Below, piece by piece: positions 42,342 to 53,903 of a stretch of 64,000 bases of DNA. Each line of letters begins with the position of its first letter. The stretch's first letter is position 1. The notes under the pieces were generated by a model. That model was not told the origin of the DNA, did not search any database, and worked only from the letters and a program-made list of their open reading frames with translations. A program made the position numbers and the translations under genes. Source of the stretch: Labilibaculum sp. DW002. Lineage in GTDB: Bacteria; Bacteroidota; Bacteroidia; Bacteroidales; Marinifilaceae. The DNA is taken from contig NZ_JAKJSC010000001.1 of NCBI RefSeq assembly GCF_029029525.1, positions 2,268,987 to 2,332,986 of the forward strand, in the 5' to 3' direction.

Positions 42342-44030
42342 TTAATCAGCGATGAGTTTCTTATATCGAATACGCTTAGGTCCTTCGTCACCTAATCGTT
42401 TCTTTCTGTTTATTTCATAATCGCTGTAACCACCTTCAAAAAAATGAACATGAGAATCACCTTCGAAAGCAAGAATATGCGTTGCAATTCTATCCAGGAA
42501 CCAACGGTCGTGAGAAATAACTACAGCACAACCTGCAAAGCTCTCTAAACCTTCCTCAAGTGCACGAAGCGTATTTACATCAATATCATTGGTTGGCTCA
42601 TCGAGAAGTAATACATTGGCTTCTTCCTTAAGTGTAAGGGCCAGGTGTAAACGGTTACGTTCACCACCCGAAAGCACACCACATTTTTTCTCCTGATCGG
42701 CGCCAGCAAAGTTGAAACGTCCCACATAGGCACGAGCGTTAATTTGTCTTCCTCCAACATTAATCAAATCACCACCACCTGAGATAACTTCATAAACCGA
42801 TTTATCCGGATCAATATCTGCATGTTGCTGATCAACATAACCTACCTTCACTGTTTCACCCACCTCGAATGTTCCTTTGTCAGGTGTTTCAAGATCCATA
42901 ATCATTCTGAAAAGTGTGGTTTTACCCGCACCATTGGGTCCTATAACACCTACAATACCTGCTGGTGGCAATTCGAATTCCAAATCTTCATAAAGCAATT
43001 TGGTTCCGTATCCTTTTGATACGCCTTGTACTTGAATCACCTTATTACCCAAACGTGGTCCGTTAGGAATAAAGATCTCCAACTTTTCTTCTTTCTGCTT
43101 CAAATCTTCGTTCATCATGTTGTCGTAAGCATTCAGACGAGCCTTATTTTTCGCCTGACGTGCCTTTGGTGCCATACGCACCCACTCCAACTCACGCTCA
43201 AGCGTTTTACGACGCTTACTAGCCGTTTTCTCTTCCATTTCCATGCGCTTGGTCTTCTGATCCAGCCATTCGCTATAGTTTCCTTTCCAGGGAATACCTT
43301 CTCCACGGTCAAGTTCAAGAATCCAACCTGCTACATTATCTAAGAAATAACGGTCGTGAGTAATACTGATAACCGTTCCTTTGTACTGGGCAAGATGCTG
43401 CTCCAACCACTCTACCGATTCAGCATCCAAGTGGTTAGTTGGTTCATCAAGAAGTAGAATATCTGGTTCCTGCAATAACAATCGGCATAAGGCAACACGA
43501 CGACGCTCACCTCCTGAAAGGTTTCTAACTGAGGCATCTCCTTCGGGACAACGCAAAGCATCCATTGCTCGCTCTAATTTGGTATCAAGGTTCCAAGCAT
43601 CAAAATGATCAATTTTTTCCTGTAGATCTGCTTGCTCATCCATTACGGCTTGCATCTTATCAGGATCTTCTAATACATCAGGATCAGCAAACTTCAAGTT
43701 AACTGCTTCGTAAGCTGCCAGGCAATCTACAATCTCCTGTACACCTTCTTCTACAATCTCTCTTACCGTTTTGTTATCATCCAATTCAGGCTCCTGAGCC
43801 AAATAACCAATATTGTGATCTTTCGACCATACAACGTGACCATCAAACGATGGCTCAACACCTGCAATAATCTTAAGTAAGGTTGACTTACCCGATCCAT
43901 TTAAACCGATAATACCAATCTTTGCCCCATAAAAGAAAGAAAGGTTAATATTATTCAATACTTTTTTTTGCGATGAGAACGTTTTACTAACACGATCCAT
44001 CGAAAAGATAATCTTCTTATCGTCTGCCAT
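42342..44030 (-). CDS. ettA: ABC-F ATPase EttA, energy-dependent translational throttle
   Basis: 562 residues with two ABC domains and no membrane segments. Walker A motifs are GLNGSGKST (about 42-50) and GPNGAGKT in the second half; signatures are LSGGERRRVALCRLLL and LSGGERNRLHLALTL, with LLLDEPTNHLD and LLLDEPTNDID. The linker between them has the PtIM arm. EttA binds the ribosomal E site and gates the first peptide bond according to the ADP/ATP ratio. The length and motifs fit EttA rather than Uup or ABC-F resistance proteins. Confidence 0.94.
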   Translation of the reverse strand: MADDKKIIFSMDRVSKTFSSQKKVLNNINLSFFYGAKIGIIGLNGSGKSTLLKIIAGVEPSFDGHVVWSKDHNIGYLAQEPELDDNKTVREIVEEGVQEIVDCLAAYEAVNLKFADPDVLEDPDKMQAVMDEQADLQEKIDHFDAWNLDTKLERAMDALRCPEGDASVRNLSGGERRRVALCRLLLQEPDILLLDEPTNHLDAESVEWLEQHLAQYKGTVISITHDRYFLDNVAGWILELDRGEGIPWKGNYSEWLDQKTKRMEMEEKTASKRRKTLERELEWVRMAPKARQAKNKARLNAYDNMMNEDLKQKEEKLEIFIPNGPRLGNKVIQVQGVSKGYGTKLLYEDLEFELPPAGIVGVIGPNGAGKTTLFRMIMDLETPDKGTFEVGETVKVGYVDQQHADIDPDKSVYEVISGGGDLINVGGRQINARAYVGRFNFAGADQEKKCGVLSGGERNRLHLALTLKEEANVLLLDEPTNDIDVNTLRALEEGLESFAGCAVVISHDRWFLDRIATHILAFEGDSHVHFFEGGYSDYEINRKKRLGDEGPKRIRYKKLIAD

Positions 44031-44239
44031 TATATATACATTATTTATTTTTTACAATTTCTTACTTCTGCAAAAATAGAAAATTTGCTTCGATAATTTA
44101 GATATTCATTTCCACTTTAGAACTATTAATATCTAGACAGATAGATATACTCATCAATAATCTAATGTGAAATTGAACAATTCTATTTTTTATTATAGTT
44201 AAAAATCCCTACTTTTAATTATCAAAATATGGGGCTATT

Positions 44240-44749
44240 ATGGAGAAGACTGCAAATAAAAAACTTTCTGAATTACTAGAACGAATAGGCATAGAGACTA
44301 AGAAGAAAATATTCTGGGAAGAAACTATTGACTCTTCTGTTGTTGTAAAAACGCATCCGAACAAAAGAAACATTCCTATAAAAGAAGCTAAAGTTCTTTT
44401 GGTAGAAGATCAGCCAAGCAATAGAAAAACTATTGAAGTTTTCTTAAAACAAAAAGTAGCTAAGGTGGATATCGCTGAAAATGGTAAACAAGCGGTAGAA
44501 CTTTTTGCAAAAGAACAATACGATATTGTCTTAATGGATTTACAAATGCCAATTATGGGTGGAATAGAAGCTTCTTTGAGAATTCGCAAAATAGAAGAAG
44601 ATCGTGATTTCTCTATTCCAATTATTGCCTTTACCGCAAACTTTTATTCTGATGATAAGGAAATTTCAATTGAAGTAGGTATGAACGCTTATTTATCCAA
44701 ACCATTTCAATCAAAAACTTTATTTGCCTTGATGCAAGAATACATTTAG
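44240..44749 (+). CDS. Single-domain response regulator with N-terminal extension
   Basis: 169 residues. A 47-residue N-terminal extension of unknown role precedes a complete CheY-like receiver (about 50-169): acidic Glu56 and Asp57, phospho-acceptor Asp100 in VLMDLQMP, Thr132 and Lys154 in SKPF. No output domain, so it is probably a diffusible receiver, used in phosphorelay or protein-protein control. No histidine kinase gene is adjacent. Its start codon has a usual A/T-rich context. Confidence 0.9.
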   Translation: MEKTANKKLSELLERIGIETKKKIFWEETIDSSVVVKTHPNKRNIPIKEAKVLLVEDQPSNRKTIEVFLKQKVAKVDIAENGKQAVELFAKEQYDIVLMDLQMPIMGGIEASLRIRKIEEDRDFSIPIIAFTANFYSDDKEISIEVGMNAYLSKPFQSKTLFALMQEYI

Positions 44750-44765
44750 TAAATTTCACATATAA

Positions 44766-44795
44766 AAAAAAGGGATCTGAAAAGATCCCTTTTTT
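44766..44795. terminator. Bidirectional terminator between response regulator and enolase
   Basis: The stem AAAAAAGGGATCT / AGATCCCTTTTTT with a GAAA tetraloop has A/T runs on both sides, so it ends transcripts from both convergent genes. Confidence 0.9.
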
Positions 44796-44813
44796 GTTTT
44801 TATAAAATATGGA

Positions 44814-46100
<1,287 letters not shown>

Positions 46101-46250
46101 TTACGTATTAAAAAAATTATAATAGTAACAATTTTACTTCTTTATTTTCAACCCTAAATTTCGGTAAATTAATGCAATAAACTGGTATGAAGTATTCTAA
46201 AACATACCAAATATTTTACGCAAACGTTGGAAAAATCTTTAGGGCATTAA

Positions 46251-46281
46251 AAAAGGGATAAAGTTAGACTTTATCCCTTTT
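46251..46281 (-). terminator. Terminator of the ribosomal protein cluster after rplQ
   Basis: A 14-bp perfect stem, AAAAGGGATAAAGT / ACTTTATCCCTTTT, with a three-base loop is followed on the minus strand by TTTTTTAATG. It begins 20 bp after rplQ. Confidence 0.94.
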
Positions 46282-46300
46282 GATATTGTAGAAGGAAGTT

Positions 46301-46837
46301 CTATTTTTCTTCCTTGTTAGTTGTATCCTCAGCAGTTTTTGGAGTCTCTTCAGACTTCGCTTCTGCTTTAGTTTCTTCTACAGTTTCTGTTGTTGCTTGC
46401 GCTTCAACAGTTTTTGCAGAACTACGTCTTCTACGTGTAGTTTTCTTAACTTCAGCTTTTTTCTCTGTTACGTAAGTCTCATTGAAATCAACTAGCTCGA
46501 TAATACACATTTCTGCGTTATCTCCTAAACGATTTCCTGTCTTAAGAATACGAGTGTAACCTCCGTTACGAGTCGCAACCTTAACTGAAACTTCTCTGAA
46601 CAACTCAGTAACGGCTTCTTTTTGCTTTAAGTAGCTAAAAACAACACGTCTTGAGTGAGTAGTATCTTCCTTACTTTTAGTAATCAATGGCTCTACATAC
46701 ATTTTTAAAGCTTTAGCTTTAGCAGTAGTTGTACTGATTCTTTTGTGTAAGATTAAAGAAGACGCCATATTTGAAAGCATAGCCTTTCTGTGGGCAGCTT
46801 TTCTTCCTAGGTGATTGAATCTTTTTCTATGTCTCAT
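46301..46837 (-). CDS. rplQ: 50S ribosomal protein L17
   Basis: 178 residues. The first 115 or so ([27 protein letters not shown]) are standard bL17, which sits near the peptide exit tunnel. A roughly 55-residue C-terminal tail, rich in Lys, Ala, Thr and Glu, is longer than in E. coli (127 residues total) but usual for Bacteroidota. Last gene of the cluster, 6 bp after rpoA. Confidence 0.96.
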   Translation of the reverse strand: MRHRKRFNHLGRKAAHRKAMLSNMASSLILHKRISTTTAKAKALKMYVEPLITKSKEDTTHSRRVVFSYLKQKEAVTELFREVSVKVATRNGGYTRILKTGNRLGDNAEMCIIELVDFNETYVTEKKAEVKKTTRRRRSSAKTVEAQATTETVEETKAEAKSEETPKTAEDTTNKEEK

Positions 46838-46843
46838 TTTACC

Positions 46844-47836
46844 TTATTCCTTATCTAATTTATACTTAGAAATATCCATACCGAAAGTAAGATTCAATGA
46901 CTCTAATAAGTCATCAAGCTCGGTTAAGGACTTCTTACCAAAGTTTCTAAATTTCAATAGGTCGTTTCTGTTGAATTGAACTAATTCTCCTAATGTATCA
47001 ACATCAGCAGCTTTCAAGCAGTTCAATGCTCTAACAGAAAGATCCATGTCTACCAATTTAGTCTTAAGAAGTTGACGCATGTGCAATACTTCTTCATCAA
47101 ACTCTTCGTTTGCAAATTTCTCATCAGTGTCAAGAGTAATCTTTTCATCTGAGAATAGCATGAAGTGATAAATAAGAATTTTCGCAGCTTCTTTTAACGC
47201 CTCTTTGGGATGAATTGAACCATCAGTCGTAATCTCGAATACTAACTTTTCATAGTCAGTCTTCTGCTCTACACGGTAGTTCTCAACATCGAACTTGACG
47301 TTCTTAATTGGTGTGTGAATAGCATCAATTGGAATTACTCCAAATTCAGCATCAACAGGTTTATTCTCTACAGAAGGAATATAACCACGACCTTTGTTGA
47401 TAGTTAAATCCAATTGTAATTTGGCAGAGCTATCCATTCTGCAAATCACAAGCTCAGGATTCAACACTTCGAAACCGGTTAGGAACTTGTTAATATCGCC
47501 TGCTGTAAAAGTTTCTTGATCCGAAATGGTAACAGTTACCAACTCGCTGTCAACTTCTTCAACTTTTTGTTTAAACCGAACTTGTTTCAAGTTCAGGATC
47601 ATTTCGGTTACGTCCTCAATAACACCTGGTACAGTAGAAAACTCATGATCAACACCTTGAACCTTAATAGTAGTTATAGCGTACCCCTCTAGAGAAGAAA
47701 GTAAAATTCTTCTTAAGGCGTTACCTATTGTAATACCATATCCTGGCTCTAATGGACGAAATTCGAATTTTCCGAATCTATCGTCAGCGTCGAGCATAAT
47801 AACTTTGTCCGGTTTTTGGAAAGCTAATATTGCCAT
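46844..47836 (-). CDS. rpoA: RNA polymerase alpha subunit
   Basis: 330 residues with both domains: the N-terminal assembly domain (about 1-230; [24 protein letters not shown]) and, after a linker, the C-terminal domain (about 250-330; [40 protein letters not shown]), which contacts activators and UP elements. Placed as usual between rpsD and rplQ. Confidence 0.97.
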   Translation of the reverse strand: MAILAFQKPDKVIMLDADDRFGKFEFRPLEPGYGITIGNALRRILLSSLEGYAITTIKVQGVDHEFSTVPGVIEDVTEMILNLKQVRFKQKVEEVDSELVTVTISDQETFTAGDINKFLTGFEVLNPELVICRMDSSAKLQLDLTINKGRGYIPSVENKPVDAEFGVIPIDAIHTPIKNVKFDVENYRVEQKTDYEKLVFEITTDGSIHPKEALKEAAKILIYHFMLFSDEKITLDTDEKFANEEFDEEVLHMRQLLKTKLVDMDLSVRALNCLKAADVDTLGELVQFNRNDLLKFRNFGKKSLTELDDLLESLNLTFGMDISKYKLDKE

Positions 47837-47856
47837 AAAATATTGATTAACTATTT

Positions 47857-48465
47857 TTATTTAGAATACAATTCAACGATTAACTGCTCCTTGATGTTCT
47901 CAGGAATTTCAGTTCTTTCTGGAATGTTTAAAAACTTACCACTAAGTGAAGTTTGATCCCACTCCAACCAAGATGCTTGGTTGTATCTTGCAGTAGATAA
48001 AGAATCGGTAATAGCAATTAAAGACTTCGATTTTTCACGAACTCCTACGATATCCCCGGCTTTTACTGAAAATGAAGCGATATTACAAACCTGACCGTTT
48101 ACAGTAATATGTTTATGGCTTACCAACTGACGAGCAGCTGATCTTGTTGGAGCAACGCCTAATCTGTAAACAACGTTATCTAAACGACATTCTAGGAGTT
48201 GTAACAATACTTCACCAGTAATACCTTTACTTCTTGCGGCCTTTTTAAATAAGTTAGAGAATTGCTTTTCTAACACACCATAAGTGTATTTTACTTTTTG
48301 CTTCTCTTTCAACTGAACCCCGTATTCAGACATCTTTGATCTTCTACGGCTATTACCGTGCTGTCCTGGAGGGTAGTTTTTATTTTCAAATGCCTTATCA
48401 GGTCCAAAAATTGGCTCTCCAAATTTTCTAGCAATTTTACTCTTTGGTCCTATATATCTAGCCAT
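47857..48465 (-). CDS. rpsD: 30S ribosomal protein S4
   Basis: 202 residues. It has [20 protein letters not shown] and the S4 RNA-binding fold ([32 protein letters not shown]). There are no zinc-binding cysteines at the N-terminus, so it is the zinc-free type. Primary binder of 16S rRNA. A 125-bp gap separates it from rpsK upstream. Confidence 0.97.
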   Translation of the reverse strand: MARYIGPKSKIARKFGEPIFGPDKAFENKNYPPGQHGNSRRRSKMSEYGVQLKEKQKVKYTYGVLEKQFSNLFKKAARSKGITGEVLLQLLECRLDNVVYRLGVAPTRSAARQLVSHKHITVNGQVCNIASFSVKAGDIVGVREKSKSLIAITDSLSTARYNQASWLEWDQTSLSGKFLNIPERTEIPENIKEQLIVELYSK

Positions 48466-48590
48466 CTCTTATTAAATTTAATTTTTTCTAAAAATAGAAA
48501 CTTTGCATTAAGATTTGAATTATGAAAATGCCGCGTTTTTTAGAGAGGATATCAATAAAACTAATTCAAATTCTTTAGATGCATTTTTAA

Positions 48591-48980
48591 TTATACTCTA
48601 CGTCTTTTCGGTGGTCTACAACCATTGTGTGGTAGTGGAGTTACATCGATGATTTCTGCGATATCAATTCCGCAAGCATTTACTGCACGGATAGCAGATT
48701 CACGTCCGTTTCCTGGACCTTTAACGTATACTTTAACTTTTCTCAAACCTAGATCATGAGCAACTTTAGCACAATCGGATGCTGCTTGTTGAGCTGCATA
48801 TGGAGTATTCTTCTTAGAACCTCTAAATCCCATTTTACCGGCCGATGACCAAGAAATAACCTGACCAGTGTTATTGGTCATTGAGATAATAATGTTGTTG
48901 AATGATGAGTGGATGTGCACTTGTCCTAGCGCTTCAACCTTCACAACTTTCTTTTTAACTGATACTGACTTCTTTGCCAT
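48591..48980 (-). CDS. rpsK: 30S ribosomal protein S11
   Basis: 129 residues. Conserved stretches [38 protein letters not shown] and the basic [14 protein letters not shown]-terminus identify it. Part of the platform of the small subunit, contacting S6 and S18 neighbours. Lies 10 bp after rpsM. Confidence 0.97.
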   Translation of the reverse strand: MAKKSVSVKKKVVKVEALGQVHIHSSFNNIIISMTNNTGQVISWSSAGKMGFRGSKKNTPYAAQQAASDCAKVAHDLGLRKVKVYVKGPGNGRESAIRAVNACGIDIAEIIDVTPLPHNGCRPPKRRRV

Positions 48981-48990
48981 AACTTAACAA

Positions 48991-49368
48991 TTATTTAGTT
49001 GCTTTCTTTTTGTTTGCAACTGTTTTTCTCTTACCCTTTCTAGTACGGGAGTTATTTTTAGTTCTCTGTCCACGCAATGGTAAACCAACACGGTGACGAA
49101 TTCCTCTATAACATCCGATATCCATCAAACGCTTAATGTTCAGTTGATTTAAAGAACGCAACTCACCTTCTACTTTGAAGGTAGCGTTAATAGCCTGACG
49201 AATTTTTCCAGCTTCATCATCTGTCCAGTCCTTAACTTTAGTGTCGTAATTAACACCAGCTTCATCAAGGATTTGTTTAGCGGCGCTTCTACCAATTCCA
49301 AAGATGTAAGTTAAACTAATAACTCCTCTTTTGTTTTGAGGCAAATCGACTCCAACAATTCTAGCCAT
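48991..49368 (-). CDS. rpsM: 30S ribosomal protein S13
   Basis: 125 residues. [32 protein letters not shown] at the start and the C-terminal [21 protein letters not shown] extension are characteristic; the tail reaches P-site tRNA and the head-to-body bridges. It lies 33 bp after rpmJ. Confidence 0.97.
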   Translation of the reverse strand: MARIVGVDLPQNKRGVISLTYIFGIGRSAAKQILDEAGVNYDTKVKDWTDDEAGKIRQAINATFKVEGELRSLNQLNIKRLMDIGCYRGIRHRVGLPLRGQRTKNNSRTRKGKRKTVANKKKATK

Positions 49369-49401
49369 AAAATTTATTTATTTATTTACAAGTTAACTTA
49401 A

Positions 49402-49518
49402 TTATCCTTGACGTTGTTTAAACTTAGGATTCTTTTTATTAATCACATACAAACGTCCTTTTCTTCTAACGATCTTACAATCTTCAGAACGTTTCTTTAC
49501 AGATGCTCTTACCTTCAT
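49402..49518 (-). CDS. rpmJ: 50S ribosomal protein L36, zinc-free form
   Basis: 38 residues from ATG at 49518: a typical [10 protein letters not shown] opening and the KFKQRQG ending. The standard zinc ribbon of C-x2-C-x12-C-x4-H type is mostly lost: only the second cysteine remains (SEDC), and the third cysteine and histidine are Asn and Phe. Spacing of 11 bp to infA upstream fits the spc operon tail. Confidence 0.95.
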   Translation of the reverse strand: MKVRASVKKRSEDCKIVRRKGRLYVINKKNPKFKQRQG

Positions 49519-49529
49519 TTTATCGAAAT

Positions 49530-49751
49530 TTAATTTTTGTATCTAAAAGTAATGCGCCCTTTAGTAAGATCGTATGGTGACATTTCCACTTTAACCTTAT
49601 CCCCAGGCAAGATCTTAATATAGTGCATTCTCATTTTCCCGGAGATATGTGCTGTTATCACATGTCCGTTCTCAAGTTCTACGCGAAACATTGCATTTGA
49701 TAATGCTTCGGTAATGGTACCGTCTTGTTCTATTGAAGGCTGTTTAGCCAT
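49530..49751 (-). CDS. infA: Translation initiation factor IF-1
   Basis: 73 residues, an S1/OB-fold protein with [44 protein letters not shown]. It blocks the A site of the 30S subunit in initiation. First gene after the gap that follows secY. Confidence 0.97.
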   Translation of the reverse strand: MAKQPSIEQDGTITEALSNAMFRVELENGHVITAHISGKMRMHYIKILPGDKVKVEMSPYDLTKGRITFRYKN

Positions 49752-50424
49752 AAGTAATAATTGTATTATATGTTATTTTATTCCTCAATAAATTCAAAAC
49801 TGGACAGGATCAGATCATTTTACAATCACCATTTCTTCTCACAATTTCAATCCACGTCCTTTTTTCAATAATCCAGAACTAATGGCTCTTCATGAAGATT
49901 TCTCCAATTCCTTGTCTTCCCATCTTTCTTACAGCAGAAATTCAATGACTCTCTGCACGCTTCGTATGGCAAAACCTATTTCGCCTAATGATTACCATCA
50001 ATATTTTTTACTACTCTGTAAAAACTCTTCTGATAACCTTCAACAGTTGCTGAATGTAGGAGTACTGAACCAATAGTAAAGGTCTTATATAAATTATCAA
50101 AAAACAATTCAACAAACCTCATAATCACAGGAAACAACATCTCCCTATTTCAGCTAAAAGCTAGATGGAATTCCTTGAACAACCTACTAGTTAATTAAAA
50201 CAAAAGGTATTCTGGAATCCATCGTAACCAAGAAACCTTGGTTTTATGCCATAGTTTCTTATTTACTCCTTTGCAATTTTAACAAATCGGAAAATTGAGT
50301 TCTAAAGCTAATTCTTTCGATATTACACCTAAAGATTTCGCTATTAGTAAGTTACTCATAATAAGCAACTAAATCAAATCCCCAGCTTTGCCAAAAATCA
50401 TTTTGCAAAGAAAGCAAAAATATT
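49752..50424. other. 673-bp stretch between secY and infA without a recognisable gene
   Basis: In many bacteria map (methionine aminopeptidase) lies here. I read both strands: the longest open frames are about 45-64 codons and match no family known to me, and stop codons interrupt every frame. There is one weak inverted repeat (AACCAAG / CTTGGTT, 50227-50244) not followed by a T-run. Probable leader/promoter of infA or decayed DNA. Confidence 0.6.
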
Positions 50425-51768
50425 TTAATAAGCAGCAGCTCCTGCCGGAGATTTACCTTTAATTCTTCCAGACTTCATCAAACCATCGTAATGACGCATC
50501 AATAGATGACTTTCGATTTGTTGCAGAGTATCCAAAACAACACCTACTAAAATCAATAATGAAGTACCTCCAAAGAATTGTGCAAAACCACTATTAATAC
50601 CAGCTAACATTGCAAAGGCAGGCATAATTGCAACCCAACCTAAGAATAATGATCCTGGTAAAGTGATTCGAGACATTACAGTATCTAAGAAGTCAACAGT
50701 TTTCTTACCTGGTTTAACACCTGGAATAAAACCACCGTTTTTCTTCATATCCTCAGCCATTTGCGTTGGATTAACTGTAATAGCCGTGTAAAAATAAGTG
50801 AACAGCACAATCATTACAAAGAACAAAGCATTGTAATAAAATCCTGTGTAGTTACTTAAAGCAGCAGCAACTCCTGATAATGAATCTGAACTCGCATAGT
50901 TCACAAATGCCATTGGCAAGAACATAATAGCCTGAGCAAAGATGATTGGCATAACACCAGCTGCATTCACTTTTAAAGGAATGTACTGACGAACACCACC
51001 ATATTGCTTATTCCCAACAATACGCTTAGCATACTGTACCGGAATCTTTCTTGTACCCTGTACTAAAAGAATAGTAAGAGCAAAAACAACAAACAAAATT
51101 ACGATTTCAAGAACTAGTAGAATTAATCCACCACCTTGTCCTTCTAATCTTGATCCAAGTTCAGCTACAAAGTTAAATGGTAAACGAGCAATAATACCAA
51201 TCATGATGATGATAGAAATACCGTTTCCAATCCCTTTGTCTGTAATCTTTTCACCCAACCACATGATAAACATTGATCCGGCTGCAAGAATAGCCACTGA
51301 AGATGCTGTAAAGAAAGCGCCTTTCAAAATGAAAGCTTGTTCAGGCAATTGCGAATGTAGGTTTAATAAATATCCTGGTGCTTGAAGAATAAGAATAACG
51401 ACGGTTAGGTAACGTGTAATCTGATTGATTTTACGTCGACCGCTCTCACCTTCACGTTGTAAACGCTGAAAGTAAGGTACAGCAATTCCCATTAACTGGA
51501 TAACGATAGATGCAGAGATGTAAGGCATGATTCCTAGGGCAAAAATTGAGGCATTCGAAAATGCTCCGCCTGAAAACATATCTAACAAACCGAGTACTCC
51601 ATCAGCAGTTTGAGATTTTAACGCGCCTAAGTGAGCTGGGTCTATCCCCGGCAACACTATCATGGTACCTAAACGGTAAACCAATAGAAGAGCTAAAGTT
51701 GTTAAGATTCTTGATCTTAAATCTTCAATCTTCCAGATGTTCTTCAATGTATCTATTAAACCTTTCAT
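50425..51768 (-). CDS. secY: Protein translocase subunit SecY
   Basis: 447 residues with ten hydrophobic segments, the PGIDPAHL-type beginning of the first loop, LGIMPYISASIVIQL of TM2b, the cytosolic loop GTRKIPVQYAKRIVG and the GFIPGVKPGKKTVDFLD segment. Forms the channel with SecE and SecG. It is the last gene before the empty stretch in the spc operon and lies 9 bp after rplO. Confidence 0.97.
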   Translation of the reverse strand: MKGLIDTLKNIWKIEDLRSRILTTLALLLVYRLGTMIVLPGIDPAHLGALKSQTADGVLGLLDMFSGGAFSNASIFALGIMPYISASIVIQLMGIAVPYFQRLQREGESGRRKINQITRYLTVVILILQAPGYLLNLHSQLPEQAFILKGAFFTASSVAILAAGSMFIMWLGEKITDKGIGNGISIIIMIGIIARLPFNFVAELGSRLEGQGGGLILLVLEIVILFVVFALTILLVQGTRKIPVQYAKRIVGNKQYGGVRQYIPLKVNAAGVMPIIFAQAIMFLPMAFVNYASSDSLSGVAAALSNYTGFYYNALFFVMIVLFTYFYTAITVNPTQMAEDMKKNGGFIPGVKPGKKTVDFLDTVMSRITLPGSLFLGWVAIMPAFAMLAGINSGFAQFFGGTSLLILVGVVLDTLQQIESHLLMRHYDGLMKSGRIKGKSPAGAAAY

Positions 51769-51777
51769 TATCTAATC

Positions 51778-52224
51778 TTACAATTTAACAACAGTTCCCT
51801 CTACTTTTTCAATCGCTGCTTGAGCTGATTTCGAGAACGCATGAGCTTTAACTTCAAGCTTAGCAGATAATACACCATTACCTAAAACTTTGACTTTGTC
51901 GTTTTTGCTACACATTCCTGCGTTAACTAAAACTTCTACATCAATTGTAGTAAGGTTGTTTTTCTCAGCTAATACTTGCAATACTTCAACATTAATAGCT
52001 TTGTATTCAACTCTATTAATGTTCTTAAATCCAAACTTAGGAACTCGACGTTGCAAAGGCATTTGACCACCTTCAAAACCAACTTTCTTCGAGTATCCAG
52101 ATCTTGACTTTTGTCCTTTATGACCTTTGGTAGAGGTACCACCTCTACCAGATCCTTGACCGCGACCAATTCTTTTATTTGTCTTAACAGAGCCAGCTGC
52201 GGGTTTTAAGTTACTTAAGTCCAT
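51778..52224 (-). CDS. rplO: 50S ribosomal protein L15
   Basis: 148 residues. NLKPAAGSVKTNKRIGRGQGSGRGGTSTKGHKGQKSRSG is the glycine- and lysine-rich N-terminal extension, followed by the globular domain. Late assembly protein of the large subunit. It lies 30 bp after rpmD. Confidence 0.97.
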   Translation of the reverse strand: MDLSNLKPAAGSVKTNKRIGRGQGSGRGGTSTKGHKGQKSRSGYSKKVGFEGGQMPLQRRVPKFGFKNINRVEYKAINVEVLQVLAEKNNLTTIDVEVLVNAGMCSKNDKVKVLGNGVLSAKLEVKAHAFSKSAQAAIEKVEGTVVKL

Positions 52225-52254
52225 AATATATGTATGCTAAAATATTAACAATTA

Positions 52255-52431
52255 TTATTCTTCAACGGTAACTAGGTGACTCACCTTTGCAACCATTCCT
52301 TTAATTTGAGGTGTAGCCTCATGCTCAACAGTACCATTGATCTTTTTCAATCCCAATGCTTCTAAAGTTTTCTTCTGGCGAGCGTTACTACCAATTTTAC
52401 TCTTAACTTGGGTAATTTTAATCTTAGCCAT
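52255..52431 (-). CDS. rpmD: 50S ribosomal protein L30
   Basis: 58 residues from ATG at 52431: [14 protein letters not shown] start, [11 protein letters not shown] and [13 protein letters not shown] end, the full length of bacterial uL30. It contacts the 5S rRNA region. It starts 10 bp after rpsE. L30 is missing in some bacterial groups but is intact here. Confidence 0.95.
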   Translation of the reverse strand: MAKIKITQVKSKIGSNARQKKTLEALGLKKINGTVEHEATPQIKGMVAKVSHLVTVEE

Positions 52432-52441
52432 TTCCTTTAGT

Positions 52442-52951
52442 TTAACCGTTAAACACTTTATCTAATGAAACACCTCTTTGATCAGCTACAGTATGTGCAT
52501 CTCTTAGTTCTCCAAGAGCTTCAATAGTAGCTTTCACAAGGTTATGAGGGTTTGATGATCCTTTTGACTTTGCAAGTACATCAGTAACACCAACACTCTC
52601 AAGTACGGCACGCATTGCACCACCAGCTTTTACCCCGGTACCATGAGAAGCAGGCTTAATAAAAACCTCTGCTCCACCAAAACGTGCAAGTTGCTCGTGA
52701 GGAATAGTTCCTTTAAGTACTGGAACCTTAATCAAATTTTTCTTAGCAGCGTCAACACCTTTTGAGATAGCTGTAGTAACCTCGTTTGCTTTTCCAAGCC
52801 CCCAACCTACTAAACCATTCTCGTTTCCAACAACTACAATTGCTGAAAAGCTAAAAGTACGTCCACCTTTTGTTACCTTAGTAACACGATTAATTGCAAC
52901 CAGTTTATCCTTAAGTTCTGCGTCGCTAGTCTTAATATTCTTATCTGCCAT
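52442..52951 (-). CDS. rpsE: 30S ribosomal protein S5
   Basis: 169 residues. [26 protein letters not shown] is the double-stranded RNA-binding start and [40 protein letters not shown] the C-terminal domain. Affects translational fidelity and lies at the mRNA entry. 5 bp after rplR. Confidence 0.97.
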   Translation of the reverse strand: MADKNIKTSDAELKDKLVAINRVTKVTKGGRTFSFSAIVVVGNENGLVGWGLGKANEVTTAISKGVDAAKKNLIKVPVLKGTIPHEQLARFGGAEVFIKPASHGTGVKAGGAMRAVLESVGVTDVLAKSKGSSNPHNLVKATIEALGELRDAHTVADQRGVSLDKVFNG

Positions 52952-52956
52952 AATAT

Positions 52957-53313
52957 TTAAAATTTAAGGCCACCTTTACGAGCAGCGTCCGCTAAAGATT
53001 TAATTCTACCATGGTATAAGTAACCATTTCTATCAAACACTACTTCAGAAATACCTGCAGTAGCAGCTTTCTCAGCAATTGCTTGCCCTACGAATTCTGC
53101 TTGCTCTGATTTATTACCATTCTTCTCAGCAATTTCTTTTACTAGAGATGAAATAGATAATATGGTTTTCCCAGTAACATCATCTATAATCTGTACTGAA
53201 ATCTGCTTATTTGAACGAAAAACTGACATTCTTGGTCTTTCGGCAGTTCCAGAAATTGACTTACGAACTCTTCTTTTAATTCTAAGTCTTCTTTCGCGCT
53301 TAGTTAAAGCCAT
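52957..53313 (-). CDS. rplR: 50S ribosomal protein L18
   Basis: 118 residues. [38 protein letters not shown] and the C-terminal [26 protein letters not shown] are classic uL18, which anchors 5S rRNA. 18 bp after rplF. Confidence 0.97.
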   Translation of the reverse strand: MALTKRERRLRIKRRVRKSISGTAERPRMSVFRSNKQISVQIIDDVTGKTILSISSLVKEIAEKNGNKSEQAEFVGQAIAEKAATAGISEVVFDRNGYLYHGRIKSLADAARKGGLKF

Positions 53314-53331
53314 AATTTACTGTTTTAGAAA

Positions 53332-53886
53332 TTATTTACCCGCAGATTTACCAGCTTTTCTTCTTAGCTGCTCTCCAACAAATTTAACACCTTTTCCTTT
53401 ATACGGCTCAGGTTTTCTGAAAGAACGAATCTTTGCAGCAACCTGTCCAATCAATTGCTTATCGCAACTCTCAAGAGTAATAATTGGATTAGCACGCTTG
53501 TCAGTAACAGCAGTTACTTTAACTTCTGGTGCAATCTCCATATGAATCAAGTGAGAGAAACCTAGAGCCAACTCTAAGATCTGACCTTTAGAAGTCGCAC
53601 GGTAACCTACACCTACAAGCTCTTGCTCAGTTTTGTACCCTTCAGTTACACCAACAACCATGTTGCTGATTAATGAACGATAAAGACCATGCATTGCTTT
53701 ATGAGGCTTCTGATCCGTTGGACGCTCTAAAACGATAGAGTTTTCTTCAACAGTTACTTTGATTACAGGATTAACCTGTTGGGTTAATTCACCTTTAGGC
53801 CCTTTAACCACCACTGAATTATCTTTGTTTACCTTTACTTCAATTCCGGCAGGCAAAACGATAGGTAATTTTCCAATTCTTGACAT
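53332..53886 (-). CDS. rplF: 50S ribosomal protein L6
   Basis: 184 residues with the duplicated L6 fold and the C-terminal segment KIRSFRKPEPYKGKGVKFVGE. Located near the sarcin-ricin loop and factor-binding site. 17 bp after rpsH. Confidence 0.97.
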   Translation of the reverse strand: MSRIGKLPIVLPAGIEVKVNKDNSVVVKGPKGELTQQVNPVIKVTVEENSIVLERPTDQKPHKAMHGLYRSLISNMVVGVTEGYKTEQELVGVGYRATSKGQILELALGFSHLIHMEIAPEVKVTAVTDKRANPIITLESCDKQLIGQVAAKIRSFRKPEPYKGKGVKFVGEQLRRKAGKSAGK

Positions 53887-53903
53887 TTCTTATCCTCCCT
53901 AAA

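Noticed and set aside
44099-44135. Inverted repeat TAGATATT / AATATCTA upstream of the response regulator
   Set aside because: 8-bp arms with a 21-nt spacer in A/T-rich DNA; no supporting promoter geometry.
49882-50076. 64-codon open frame on the plus strand in the secY-infA gap
   Set aside because: No family recognised, opposite to the operon direction, no secondary motif, and composition like the surrounding non-coding DNA.
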